Part shown: piece after piece, positions 32,483 through 43,191 of the stretch | How positions within the stretch are numbered: position 1 is the stretch's first letter | Layout: the number at the start of each line of letters is the position of its first letter | Source: Pyropia haitanensis | Taxonomy: Eukaryota; Rhodophyta; Bangiophyceae; Bangiales; Bangiaceae | DNA: 64,000 nt | Direction: 5' to 3' | Assembly (NCBI GenBank): GCA_008729055.1 | Contig: SDUX01000112.1 | Coordinates: 62,001 to 126,000 of the forward strand | Position numbers and translations under genes: made by a program | The notes under the pieces: generated by a model | The model's input: the letters and a program-made list of their open reading frames with translations, nothing else | Databases searched by the model: none | Told to the model about the DNA's origin: nothing

Positions 32483-32750
32483 GCAGGGGCAGCGAGCAAC
32501 CGGCGCCCCCAGCCGCGGCCGGCGCGTCGCGGCGGCGGCGTCGGCCGCGGCCGCCGCGGGAGGTTACTGAACTCCTCGCGCGCATCACGAGCGGCAAGCC
32601 CGACCTGGATGCCTGGGTGGGGGGGGGGGGGGCGCGGGGGGGTGCCGACGCGGTGAGCCCACCGCCCAGCCAGGGGGCTGGCGCGGCTTGTGGCAGCCCG
32701 CCGCCGATATCCCCGCCCCCGCCGCCGCCGCCGCCGCCTCCGCCGCCGCC

Positions 32751-32797
<47 letters not shown>

Positions 32798-34107
32798 TGT
32801 CTTTGTCGCCGCCGCCGCGGGAGTCGCCACCGCCGCTGGCTGCCGCCACCGCCGCCGGCCGGCGGCCCCTGACGCCCGCCCAGAGCAAGCGCTCGTCGTC
32901 GGCGTCCATCTCCCTGCGGCGGCTGTGGCGTGGCTGGATGCCCCCCGAGCGGCTCGCCGGCCTGGCCGACCGCCCCGGCCTGCACGCCTACTACGCCGCG
33001 CAGAACGATCTGCTCGGCGCGTTTCGGGAGGCGGCGGCCAAGAACGTGGCCGCCCTCCCGCCCGCCGATGTGGTGTTTCTCGCGCAGCTGGACGCGGCGG
33101 AGCGGGCGGCGGGCGGCGGGGACGGCGGGACGTCGGCGGCGCCGCCGGCAGCGGCCGACGTTGAGGCGGAGGCCGGGCGTGCGGCGGCGGCCGCGGTGGA
33201 TCCTGACGAGGCCACGGCTACCCGCGTCCGCCGCGCGGTGTACGCGTCCAACGCGGCCAACGTGTTCCTTCTTGCCGCGCAGGTGTATGCGTTCTTGTCG
33301 TCGGGCTCCCTTGCGTTGATGGCGTCCACGACGGACGCGGCGCTTGACTTTGTGTCGGGCCTGGTCGTCCTCTACACGTGGCGGCTACGGGCGGTGCGCA
33401 ATAAGTATTCGTACCCCGTCGGGCGGGCGCGGATGGAGCCGCTGGGGGTGGTGCTGATGGCGTGTCTGATGACCGCCGCCACGCTGCTGGTGCTGGAGGA
33501 GTCCATCTCCGCGCTCATCCGCGGCCCGTCGGGCTCCCCGCTGGTGGGCCTGACACCCCTCACCGCCATCGTTTTGGTCACCGCCTTGGGCGTCAAGGGC
33601 GCACTCTACGCCTACTGCCAGGGAGTACCCGACGTGGCGGTGGCGGCGCTGGCCACCGACCACTGGAACGACGTTGTTGCCAACAGCGGCAGCCTGCTCA
33701 CCGTCTTTGCGGCACAGGCATGGGCGTGGTGGCTGGACCCGGTGGGGGGCGTCGGCATCTCAGCACTCATCATTTACAACTGGGTGTGCGCGACGGTAGA
33801 GCACGTGGACCAGCTGCTGGGGCGTACGGCAGACGGGCGGCTGACGTCGCTCGTCACGTTCCTGTGCCTCAAGCACCACCCGTGGGTGCTTAAGGTGGAC
33901 ACGGTGCGGGCGTACCACGTGGGCGCCGGCATCTTTGTCGAGTGTGACATTGTGCTACCGGGCGAGATGCCCCTCCGCATTGCCCACGACATTGCAGAGT
34001 CCCTGCAGGTGTCCATCGAGGCGCACGTGGACCAGGTGGAGCGCGCGTTTGTGCACGCGGACTTTGACACGGACCACTCCCCGGAGCTGGAGCACAAGAC
34101 GGTGTGA
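31888..34107 (+). CDS. Cation diffusion facilitator metal transporter, Mn-CDF (MTP8-11) type
   Basis: CDF proteins export Mn, Zn or Fe from the cytosol into vacuole, Golgi or out of the cell by metal/proton exchange. The frame gives 739 residues from the ATG at 31888 (MCAKEELASERSPLVAALPL). The first ~400 residues are mostly Gly/Ala runs and a ~28-residue Pro run (32711-32797). The conserved part opens with GLHAYYAAQNDLLGAFREAA, matching the YYxxQxxLLxxF motif ahead of TM1 in Mn-CDFs. TM2 has DAALD (D483, D487) and TM5 has DHWND (D591, D595). This DxxxD pair is the Mn-CDF signature, whereas Zn-CDFs have HxxxD. The cytosolic domain (VDTVRAYHVGAGIFVECDIV, AHDIAESLQ, DQVERAFVHADFD) is complete. 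The frame is intact. Mn as the main substrate is inferred from the motifs. Confidence 0.88.
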
Positions 34108-34916
34108 GGGCGGCGGGGGGGGGGGGAGTCGGCGAAGGGGGGATATGTCACGTGCCGGGAGGGAGTGGGCGGGGAGCCGGATGGGGCGTGAGCCGAGCGG
34201 CGGGACCTCGGGCCGCCCTTTTGTGCCGCCAGCGCATCGCCACTCAACTCCGCCCTTCCTAACTTCCAACATAGCCGGTTGCGCCCCCCTTCTCGTCCCG
34301 CTGGCGGCGGCGACGACACGATGCGATTGCGCTTGGCGTGGCGGCCGTGCGGGGCACGCGCGGCCGGCGTTGGCGCGCTGCGCGCGGACCGCGGAGGCGC
34401 GGCCGCCCCTCCCCCCGCCGCCGCCCTGGGTGTGGGCGGACGTTGGCTGTGGCTGGCCGAGCGGCCGCCACGACGGCCGCCGCGGCCGCATTGCGGGCCC
34501 CGCTGGGCGCCACCCGCGGCGGCAGCCGCTGTGGTGGCGTTCACGGGGGGGGGGGGGAGGGTGGGGGGGGGCGTTGGCAATCCCACGCCGGCGGCGACGC
34601 CGCTGGCGGCGATTCTTTGCTGCCACCGCCTCCCGGGGGTGGCGCCATCCGTGACAGGGGTGGGAGACGCCGTTGGCGGCGCGGGCTGCGGCCGCCCGCT
34701 GCCGCGACTCCCTCGTCGGGCCTTTGTCGTAAACGATGGGGAGAAAGAAAAAGGGGGTCTGTCCAACGGCAGCGTGGAAAACAAGATCAAGCGACAACCT
34801 CGTCGGCAACACCCTCGCGCGGCACCGCCCCGCTCACCCCCTTGGCGCCCCCACTTTGGATGGCGTGGCGGGTCCTCCCCCTCCCGCGGTAGGTCTGGCC
34901 GCCGCGGCGGTACCGC
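34108..34916. other. Intergenic region between convergent CDF and PAN-like genes
   Basis: G-rich just after the CDF stop (34108-34140) and again at 34540-34570. No gene is recognised. Confidence 0.5.
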
Positions 34917-35255
34917 CTACTTGTCCTTCCTGGTCATGTAGCCACACGCCACGTTGCCGGTGGCCTTGATGGACAACTCCCGGCGGCCCGACTTGAGGTA
35001 GCACGTGCTGCCGCGGTCCCCATTCCACGTCCAGTGCGTGCACCCAATCACGAACTTGCACACCAGCGCGCACGAGTAGGTGCGGACGCGCCCCAGGTCG
35101 TTGCCCGGCCAGTCGCAGCCGGTGGCAGAGATGCCGGCCTGCGGGTCGGGAACAAACGAGCGGGCCGACGCGGCCGCCGGCACGGCAGCGACGACCAGCA
35201 GCGCCAGCAGCAGCAGCCGGCCGGGGCGGGTGTAGCCGATCGCGGCGTGGGCCAT
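34917..35255 (-). CDS. Small secreted PAN/apple-like domain protein
   Basis: 112 residues from the ATG at 35253-35255. A signal peptide (GRLLLLALLVVAAVPAAASA) is followed by a single compact domain with six Cys-like positions: ATGCDWPGNDL, TYSCALVCKFVIGCTHWTWN, STCYLKSG and NVACGYM. The pattern C-x-x-x-C...GCTHWTWN...CYLKSG is that of PAN/apple domains (CxxxCxxxxxCxxFxy...CxLKs), which bind carbohydrate or protein outside the cell. The protein is little more than one domain, so it is a stand-alone secreted module. Upstream the coding strand is C-rich (plus-strand G runs at 35258-35330). Frame intact. Confidence 0.7.
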   Translation of the reverse strand: MAHAAIGYTRPGRLLLLALLVVAAVPAAASARSFVPDPQAGISATGCDWPGNDLGRVRTYSCALVCKFVIGCTHWTWNGDRGSTCYLKSGRRELSIKATGNVACGYMTRKDK

Positions 35256-36021
35256 GCTTGGCGGTGGGGGGGCCGTGAGCGGAGGGGCTTAGCGGGAGGA
35301 CGGGGGCGGGGGGGGGGGGGAGGGAAGCGCGGGGGTGCCGTTGTAGACAGGGCTACGTGCGCGTGCAACCGACGGCAGGGGATGCTGGCCGGCGACGGTG
35401 GGGTCGGGCTGGTCGCCGCGACGGCGTGTGTACCGACCCGCGACGGCGCGCGCAGCCGCTGCGACGGGGCCGCCCTGTGCTGTTATAGCCCACAGGGAGC
35501 GGCGGGTGCGAAGCGGCGCCACGGCCGACGGCTAGACGGCGGCGCGCACGGGGGGGAGGGGGGCGGCGGCACCCGCCGCGGGCGGCCCGCCGCGCGCCCG
35601 CGGGCGCGTGCGCCACCGCTAGCCGGGCGCCGGACGCGCGGGGCGGCGCGCGTGGCGGCCCGCGGCGGTGCCCGCGCGCCGCGGCGGCGGGGCGTGAGCG
35701 GCACCCGCCGTGCGCCACCGCTGCTGACGAGGCCACCCGCCGGTCGTGCCCTGCTGACGAGGCGAAATGACCCGGCGGGCGGCGGCGCCCGCCGGGCGGC
35801 CGCCGCCCGTTGGCCGCCGCCGCCGCCGCCGCCGCCGTCGCGCGCCCGTGCCGAAAGAAAACGCGGGCGCCGGCGGGTGGCGGGCGCCAGCAGCTGGCTG
35901 CCGCCGTTGCCGCCACCCCCGCCCCTCCCCAAGAGGGGCCAAAACCGGCGCTTGGCGGATGGGGTGCACGGGGGCGCTGCCCCTCTGGCGCCGGCGGCCG
36001 CTCCGCCCCGGCTGCTGGCCG
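35256..36021. other. GC-rich region with no recognised gene
   Basis: A minus-strand open frame enters from the ankyrin fragment at 36022 and runs on as Arg/Gly/Ala text without similarity to the other ankyrin copies. I treat it as fortuitous. Confidence 0.45.
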
Positions 36022-36660
36022 CCGCGCCCGCCCCGTGATGGCCAGCCGCGGAAACGGCCGCGGCCCAAGCCCGTCGGCGCCCCGGGCGATGCGCAGGCAC
36101 AGCAGCCGGACGCCGTGGTGGCCCACCCGCTCGACGCGCGCGCCGCCGCCGAGGAGGCACAGCACCACCGCTCGAAAGTCGCCCAGCTTGCGACACACCC
36201 GCAACGGCACGCCCGCCAGGTCCAGCTCGCCGTTTGGCTGGCCCCGCCGCACTAGGTGACCGGCGGCGGCGCCACGCAGGCGGCGGCCGACGCCCTCGCG
36301 GTCCACCGCCCGCGTGTTGTCCGTCTCGGCCGCCCGGACGGCGCGCTCCAGCCACGCCACCGCCCCGTGCAGCGGCGTGTCGCCGTCCTCGTTGCGGCGG
36401 TGAACGTCCGCGCCCAGGCCGACCAGTGCGTACACAGAAGGCGCGTCCACGGCGCTGGCGGCAATGTGCAGCGGCGCGGTGCCTGTCTCGTCAGGGGCTG
36501 ACACAAACGGGCGAAGCTGCGGCTTGGAGAACAGCGCCACCCGTCCGTACTTGGCCGCACCGTGCATGGGCGTGCTCACTTCCTTGCTGGGCTGATCAGC
36601 GTCCAGCCGGTCGACGATGGCCGCGTGGCCGACAGATGCGGCACTGTACAGGGCAGCCAC
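36022..36660 (-). pseudogene. Truncated third copy of the ankyrin gene (3' part only)
   Basis: Similarity to the C-terminal quarter of the ankyrin genes starts abruptly near 36660 (LYSAASVGHAAIVDRLDADQ, against LYNAAALGHGAIVDQLKSEH). It continues through STPMHGAAKYGRVALFSKPQ, ADVHRRNEDGDTPLHGAVAW and RRLRGAAAGHLVRRGQPNGE to LAITGRARRP near 36022, where it stops matching. The reading frame is undamaged across the fragment and more diverged from both arm copies than these are from each other. No start codon context, N-terminal repeats or 99-bp units are present. It is best read as a partial duplicate left behind. If transcribed it could still encode a short ankyrin protein. Confidence 0.8.
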
Positions 36661-37454
36661 GTCAAGGAGGTTTTGTCCGCCGCAGAGTGAGCGCCGTGGT
36701 GAAGGCGTAGGGTCACAACCAATATGCACACGAGCAACACTGAGACTGCGCATGTGGCACAAAGCCTGCTCAGGTGCCCACGCACCGGCCGGTGCACCCC
36801 CCCCCCAGCGCCGCCCGCTCGCCCGCCAAGCCGCTCCCCTCCCCGCCCGTAAATGCCGCGGCCCGTCGGGCACGCCGGCGGACGAACGCCGCAGCCGACG
36901 AGCGGGTCCCCCCCCCCCCACTGAACCGCGTCATCCGCCGCGCTGATGCCGTCGTCATCCCGCGTTCCCGAAACGGCCGTCGGGTAACACGTGGTCCCCG
37001 CCGTATCTCACTCTCTCGCTGCCGCGGGCGCAATAGGATGTCCTGTCCAACACTACGGAAGAATGTACTTTGCCCTCGCTGCTGCCGCCGTGTCCGCACT
37101 GCCGCGCAGCGACTGTGGCGACCGAGGCGGCGCACCGGGGAACCCGACACAGGTTCCCAGGCGCTTACGACCCGGCGTGCAAGCACGCGAACGAGGGCGC
37201 GACCAGGCGCATACGGGCGGGGACGGTGGTGCGGCTCGGCGCAACGTGGGTGTGGCACGGCGGCGCGGGTGGGGTACCACGGTGGGTGCAGAAAGGAAAG
37301 CGGGCTGCCTGCCGGTGCGCGGGGGAGGAAAGGGGGGCGCAGAGCAGAAAACAAAAACAAAAAAGGGGAGCAAGGGAGGTCCACCCGTACACGTCGGGGG
37401 AAAACGCAGACAGGACAAAGATAAAAACACACAAGCGCCGGGTCACGCCACCGC
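36661..37454. other. Region between the ankyrin fragment and the alanyl-tRNA synthetase 3' end
   Basis: Moderate GC. Contains A-rich patches around 37340-37440 that probably belong to the 3' end of the synthetase transcript. No gene is recognised. Confidence 0.5.
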
Positions 37455-40400
37455 TCATTGGGCGGCAAACGCCTCGGCCGCCGCCACCACCTTATCCACC
37501 TCTGCCTCCTCTGACACCTTGGCCTGCCCCTGCGCCGAGTCGGCCTTGCCGCCGCCCTTGCCGCCGACCGCCCCCACCGCCGCGGCCACCCACTCCTTGG
37601 CACTGAGCGCGCTGCCCCCGGCCGAGACCACCACCCGCCCCTTTTTCGGGTCGTACGACACGAGAAGCACCGAACCGCTGGGGAGGCACGCGCGCACCGA
37701 GAGGGTGGCCTTGGCCACCAGCTTGCCGTCCCCGCCCAGCGCGTCGAGGCGGGAAACCAGATAGGAGCGGCCCGCATCGCGCGCCGCAGACGCGGCCGCC
37801 TCCCCCGCCGCCACCGCCCCGTCCACCGCCCTTTTCTCCGCCTCCTTGGCAGCCGCCTTGGCCACCGCCAGCAGCCGCTCCAGCGCCGCCTGCACGGTTG
37901 TGCGGCGGGCAATGAGGGGGAGGGTGGCCGTGCCTAGCGCGGCCTGCACGGCGGCCAGCTCGGTGACGAGGGCGTCGCCCGTCAGGGCGTGCGCCGCGTC
38001 CATGCGCGCGACCATTGCGTCGGCCGCCGCCACCGCCGCTACCGCCGGGTCACCGGTCAACGCCGACACGCGGCGGATGCCCTTGGCAATGCTGGGCGTC
38101 TCGTAAATGACAAAACTCCCCGCCTCGGACGTGTTGGCCAGGTGCGTGCCGCCACAAAACTCAATCGAGAGGCCGTCGTTGGCCTCATCGTCGGGGTTGA
38201 CCAGCAGCTCCGCCACGGGCTTACCAATAGACACTACCCGCACTAGGTTGGGGTACGTCTCCCCAAACACCGCCCGGAGCGCTCGAATGCCGCGAGCCGT
38301 ATCGAGCGGCGCCACCTCAGAGTAGACGGGAATCGCCTCTGCAATCGCCGCCTTCACCCGCTCCTCCACATCAGCCACGTCGCCCAACGGGAGGTCCTTC
38401 TTGTTGAACGAGAAGTCAAAGCGCAGCTTGTCCTCGTCCACGAGGCTCCCCTTTTGCGCCACCCCATCGCCGAGTACCCGCCACAGCGCGTGGTTCAACA
38501 CGTGAGTCATCGTATGGTTGGGCGCAATCCGCCGCCGCCGCGCCCAGTCCACACCGCATGTGACGGTGTCGCCAACCGTCAGGGAGCCCCCTGCCGCCAG
38601 GCGGCCAAGGTGCAGCACAAATCCCGCGTACACCTGCACGTCGAGGACGTCAAAGTCGCCACCGCCGGGCAGGGAAAGCACGCCCGAGTCGGCCACCTGA
38701 CCACCAGCCTCGGCGTAAAAGGATGTCACGTCGAGGACAACGCCTGCCGCGGTCGCCTCGGCCTCGCCCGCAGGGCTACTCAGCTCTTCCACAAAGCCAT
38801 TGGGCGTGTAGATGGCGCGCACATGGGCCGTCGGCTGAGAGTCAATCTCAAACTTCGCGGAGTCGTCCGTTGGCACCACTCCGCGACCAGCGAGCGTGGA
38901 CGTCTGCTCCGCCTCGAGCACCAGCGACGCACCGTCGCCGCCAATCGCCCGTCGCGCCGCGTGGTTCGCACGGGAGACGGCGCGAGCAGCCTCGAGCGCT
39001 GCGTGATAGCCCGCCTCGTCCACGGTCAGGCCTACCTCTTCAGCCATTCGGGCAGTCAGGTCAACGGGGAAACCCATGGTGTCGTAAAGGAAGAACGCCT
39101 CTGCACCAGAAACAACTGTCTTGCCGTTTGCCTTGAGGTCCTCCACGGTCTTGTTAAAGCGCTCAATACCCCGCGCGAGGGTGGATGAGAACGTGGACTC
39201 TTCGTCAGCAATCACCGAGATGACCAGCTCGCGCTTGTCCACGAGCTCGGGGAAGGTTGCGCCCATCAGGTCCACAACCGCCGGCACAAGGCGCGCGAAA
39301 AAGCCGTCGCCCCCGCCCAGAAACTGGGACCCGTACCGCACCGCCCGGCGGAGGATGCGGCGGAGGACGTAGCCGCGGCCCTCACTCGACGGCATCGCGC
39401 CGTCGGCAATCGCAAAGGACAGCGTCCGTACATGGTCCGCAACGACCCGGTATGCCATATCCACTCCGTCCTTGTCCTCAGCGCCGAGAAGCCCCGCGTA
39501 GGGCCGGGCGGTCGTACCCGCCTGGATGGCGTCAAAGATGGGGGTGAACACGTCCGTGTCATAGTTGGACGACTTGTTCTGCAGGATGGAGGTGAGCCGC
39601 TCAAAGCCCATCCCCGTATCCACGTGCTTAGCCGGCAACGCGCTAAGCTGGCCGTCGGCCTCCCGCGAGTACTGGATGAAGACCAGGTTCCAAATTTCAA
39701 TCACCGCCGGGTCATCAGCGTTGACCAAGGACGCGGCGTCACGGCCGCCGATGCGGTCAAAGTGGAGCTCCGAGCACGGGCCGCAGGGCCCCACGTCGCC
39801 CATCTCCCAAAAGTTGTCCTTGGCGTCAAACGGGAGCACCCGCGACGCAGGGAGGTGGCGGAGCCACAGGTCCCGCGCCTCCGTGTCGGCCGGCATCCCA
39901 AGAGTGGCGTCGCCACCAAAGTAGGACGCGTACAACTGCTCGGGTGGCAACTTGTACTCGGACGTGAGGAGGGTGTAGGCCATCTCAATGGCTTCGGCCT
40001 TAAAGTAGGACCCAAACGACCAGCTGCCCAGCATCTCAAAGAACGTGTGATGGTACGTGTCCTTGCCGACATCCTCCAGGTCATTGTGCTTGCCGCCGGC
40101 GCGGATGCACTTTTGGGTGTTGGTTGCGCGCTCCAGGTTCGCCAGCGGCCCGTTGGGGTCCGCCTGACCCAAGAAGAGGGGCTTGAACTGGTTCATCCCT
40201 GCATTGGCAAACAGCAGCGTCGGGTCGTCATGAGGCACCTGCAGGTAGAACCAAAAAACGAGGAGAGCCAACAGTAAACACAGTCGCGTTCCAAAATACC
40301 AGACACAACAGGCAAAAACAAAAAGAGTGGAGCACGAACAGAAGGTGAGTCAGTCAGGCTCATACCCAAAATGTCGCCAGGAAACGCGGCGACAGGCCTG

Positions 40401-40572
40401 CACGCTGTGACGATGAATGCCAGGACTGGCAGCGATGATCCACCCCGCAAGAACTATGCTTCCCACATACCACTGGGGAGGACTTGACCAGCTTGTGTCC
40501 ATGGGCAGAAAAAAAGTCGAGAAACGTTTGCCGCACTCGGCTGGACGGCCAGGGCTCGTCGGCAACCACCAT
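37455..40572 (-). CDS. Alanyl-tRNA synthetase, two exons
   Basis: Charges tRNA-Ala with alanine and edits misactivated Ser/Gly. Exon 1 is 40471-40572 (ATG 40570-40572, MVVADEPWPSSRVRQTFLDF to KLVKSSPV). A 232-base intron (40239-40470) starts GTATGT and ends CTGCAG. Exon 2 is 40238-37455, starting VPHDDPTLLFANAGMNQFKP, giving 961 residues, the usual eukaryotic length. The class II core is complete: motif 2 region KCIRAGGKHNDLEDVGKDTY and HHTFFEMLGSWSFG; motif 3 EGRGYVLRRILRRAVRY near residue 320. The editing domain carries its zinc site HxxxH (H609, H613 in NHTMTHVLNH) and CxxxH (C729, H733 in CGGTH). A C-Ala domain with Lys/Glu/Ala helices follows. No obvious organelle-targeting peptide from this ATG; the upstream in-frame extension begins only with GTG. 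Confidence 0.95.
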
Positions 40573-41440
40573 CGCGGCCAGCGCAGCGACCGGGGCGCAG
40601 CGACAGTGGCTGGGTGGGAGAGGGGGGCTGCTTGACCGGTTGAGGGCCACGGAAAAGGTCAGGGGACACTACTCGGCGAGGGATTGCACCCACCTGAGAA
40701 GGTGCGGCTCAACGACAGGTCGCGCACGTCGCTGTCGTAAACAGAGCGCGTCGCGGTCGTATCCAAGGCATGTCAACGCCACGCAAGGTGCGCTGGACTG
40801 ACACGTGCTTCTTGGTGCGGAAAGGTAGCCCACGACGCGCGGATCAACGCGACTGGATGACGTTGGCCGATTCACCCACGAGTCAAAAGATGCAAACAAG
40901 CTAGGTCGCCACGTGTCCACGATGTGGTGCCAGGATTTATCACCACCGTACAACGCGCACGTGGTGCCTCTCGCACGCGGTGGAGGACTGCGAGCCGTCC
41001 CCCCCTCCCCACAAGGGACTGCTTCGGCCTGCATCCGTGGTGCTGTCACTGGTAGGAAAGAAACGGCAGAGCGGCAGGTGGACCAGGGCTTGCCAGCCGA
41101 GAGCGACGGGTCCCCGAGGGCGGGAAACTGACGCTGTCCAACCCCGCTGCCGCCCCCCCTTCCAGTCAAGCAGGGGTGGCCGCCAACGCCGCAGACCGGT
41201 CGCCACGGGCGACGCGTCGTTCCCAATGGCGCAAAGCGGTGAAGAACAAAAACGCGGTGGCCCCTCCACCACGTGTGCGCATGGCCGACGGGCTGGACAA
41301 GGTGCCCCAAAACAGCCGCCGCGCGGTCTGGTCTTGGGGTCGAGCCGCGCAGCAGACTGCTGGCCCGTGCCGCACTCCCGTCCTTGGGACGCCCCCCCCC
41401 CCACCTCACACCGCCCCCCCTGACCGCCCCCGCCTCGCCA
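40573..41440. other. Upstream region of alanyl-tRNA synthetase and 3' flank of the protease gene
   Basis: Moderate-GC sequence with no recognisable coding segment. It should hold the synthetase promoter; no TATA motif stands out. Confidence 0.5.
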
Positions 41441-42766
41441 TCACCGCCACAGATGGCGCAGGGCGGTGAAGAGTCGGAGCTTGCCCAGGTCCCCCACCAG
41501 CACCGCCGTGGACAGCAGCAGCAGCAGCGTCAACGCCGTCCGGTTGACCCCGTCCTGCACCCGTCGGTCCACCGGCCGCCCCCGCGCGGCCTCGATGGCC
41601 AGGAACGCCAGCTGCCCCCCGTCCAGCGCCGGCAGCGGCAGCGCGTTGAGCAGCGCCAGGTGCAGGCTGATCGCCGCGCAAAACGCGAGCAGCGCCGCCG
41701 CGTCCGTCCGCGCCAGGTCCGCCCCGATGGACACGAGGCCGACCGGGCCCGCCACGGACGCGGCGGACCAGGTGGCGCGGCGGGGGAGGAGGCCGCCCGC
41801 GGTTTGGGCGGCGAGGCGGCCAAACTCGGCGTTGGCCGCCGCGAGGCCGCGGCGCCCGGGGGGGGGGCGCACCCGCCGCACCACCGCGTGGGGGGACAGC
41901 CGCACGCCCAGCGCCGCCTGGCCGGTCGCCGCGTCCACGACGGGCGTGACGGTCAGGCGCAGCCGCTGTGGCGGTGAGGGGGGGGGCGGCGGCCCGCCGG
42001 GTGCGGCGGGCCCCGCCGGCGAGCCCCGCGCGGCGGTGGCGGCGGCGGCGGCGGCCACGGGCGGCGCCGCCGCCCGCTGGCGGAGGAGGTCCAGCCGCAG
42101 CGGCGCGCCGCGGCCGCCGCGGATGGCCGCGGCCAGCACCGCCGCCGAGTCCAGCCCCGCCGCCACCGCCGCGCCATCGACCGCGACGATGAGGTCGCCC
42201 GGCCGGACGCCCGCCGCGGCGCCCGCGCAGCGGTCGCTGACGAGCGCGGACACCACCACCCCCGGCAGCGGGTGGGTGGTCGGCAGCCCGGCGCCGAGGA
42301 CGGACGTGACCACCGCGCCGTACGCGAGCGCCACGTTGGCCAGGACGCCCGCGGAGAGGACGAGCGCCCGGTGCGCGACGGGCCGGTTCTGCAGCAGATC
42401 CGGGTCGTCGGGGTCGACGCACGCCGCGGCGACGGCGGCGGCGGCGGCAGCGGGGGCGGCGGCGGCGCCCGGCGCGGCGGCCACGGGTGTGGCGGGCGGG
42501 GCGGCCCCCGGCGGGTCCCCCCCCCCCCCCCCCCAACTTCGGGAAACGCAACGTACCCGCCGAGCGGCAGCGCGCGGAGCGCAAACTCCGTCTCCCCCCC
42601 GGGGGCGTCCACGCGGCGAGCTTGGGCCCAAACCCCACCGAGAAGGCCTTGACGCGGATGCCCTGCGCGCGGGCGGCGGCGTAGTGGCCGCCCTCGTGGA
42701 CGAGGACGACCAGCGCCAGCAGCGCCACGCCCGTCAGCGTCGACGCGGCCGCCGCGGCGGTGCGGC

Positions 42767-42799
<33 letters not shown>

Positions 42800-43191
42800 G
42801 TAGCGCCGCGGTGACGACCGCCCGCGACGGCGGGTCGGGGGGGGGGGGGGGGGGTGGGGGGCGGGGGGGGCGCCCGCCACGCCGCGCCGGCCGCCCCACG
42901 GCGCCGGCCGGCGGCCGCAACGGGGAAGGGGCCCCCCACGCAGGGCCCCCCCCCCGCCCCAGGCGCGCCCCAGCGTGCGCCGCCGGGCGGCCGCCGCACG
43001 CGCGGCCGCCGCCGACGGCGGGCCGCCGCCACCCCGCGCCGCCCGCACCGGCCGCACCGGCCGCACCGCCGCCGCCGGCGCGGCGGCCGTCGCCGCCGAC
43101 AGGCGGCAGGCCGCGTGCGCGGGGGGGCGTGGGGGAGGGCGGCCCACCGCCGCGGCGAGGGGGGGGCCCACGCGGCGGCGACGCGCGCCAT
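41441..43191 (-). CDS. Site-2 protease / RseP-EGY type membrane metalloprotease, frame-broken at homopolymers
   Basis: Intramembrane zinc metalloproteases of this family cleave membrane substrates; in algae and plants the RseP-like members sit in plastid envelopes. Likely start is the ATG at 43189-43191 (MARVAAAWAPPSPRRW), followed by Arg/Ala-rich transit-peptide-like text. The active-site HExxH reads VHEGGHYAAARAQGIRVKAF at 42698-42684, with the usual SVGFGPKL after it. The frame then shifts at a G/C run near 42593-42601 into ETEFALRALPLGGYVAFPEV, and again at a 17-base C run (42518-42534). The third frame holds VLSAGVLANVALAYGAVVTS, a PDZ domain (GAAAGVRPGDLIVAVDGAAV) and the second catalytic motif LLNALPLPALDGGQL (NxxPxPxLDG). 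It ends at the stop 41441-41443. All functional blocks are present and in order, so the breaks look like homopolymer errors. Confidence 0.8.

Noticed and set aside
40573..40650. In-frame N-terminal extension of alanyl-tRNA synthetase that could be an organelle-targeting peptide
   Set aside because: The extended frame begins with GTG at 40650, not ATG; the first ATG (40572) gives a normal cytosolic start.
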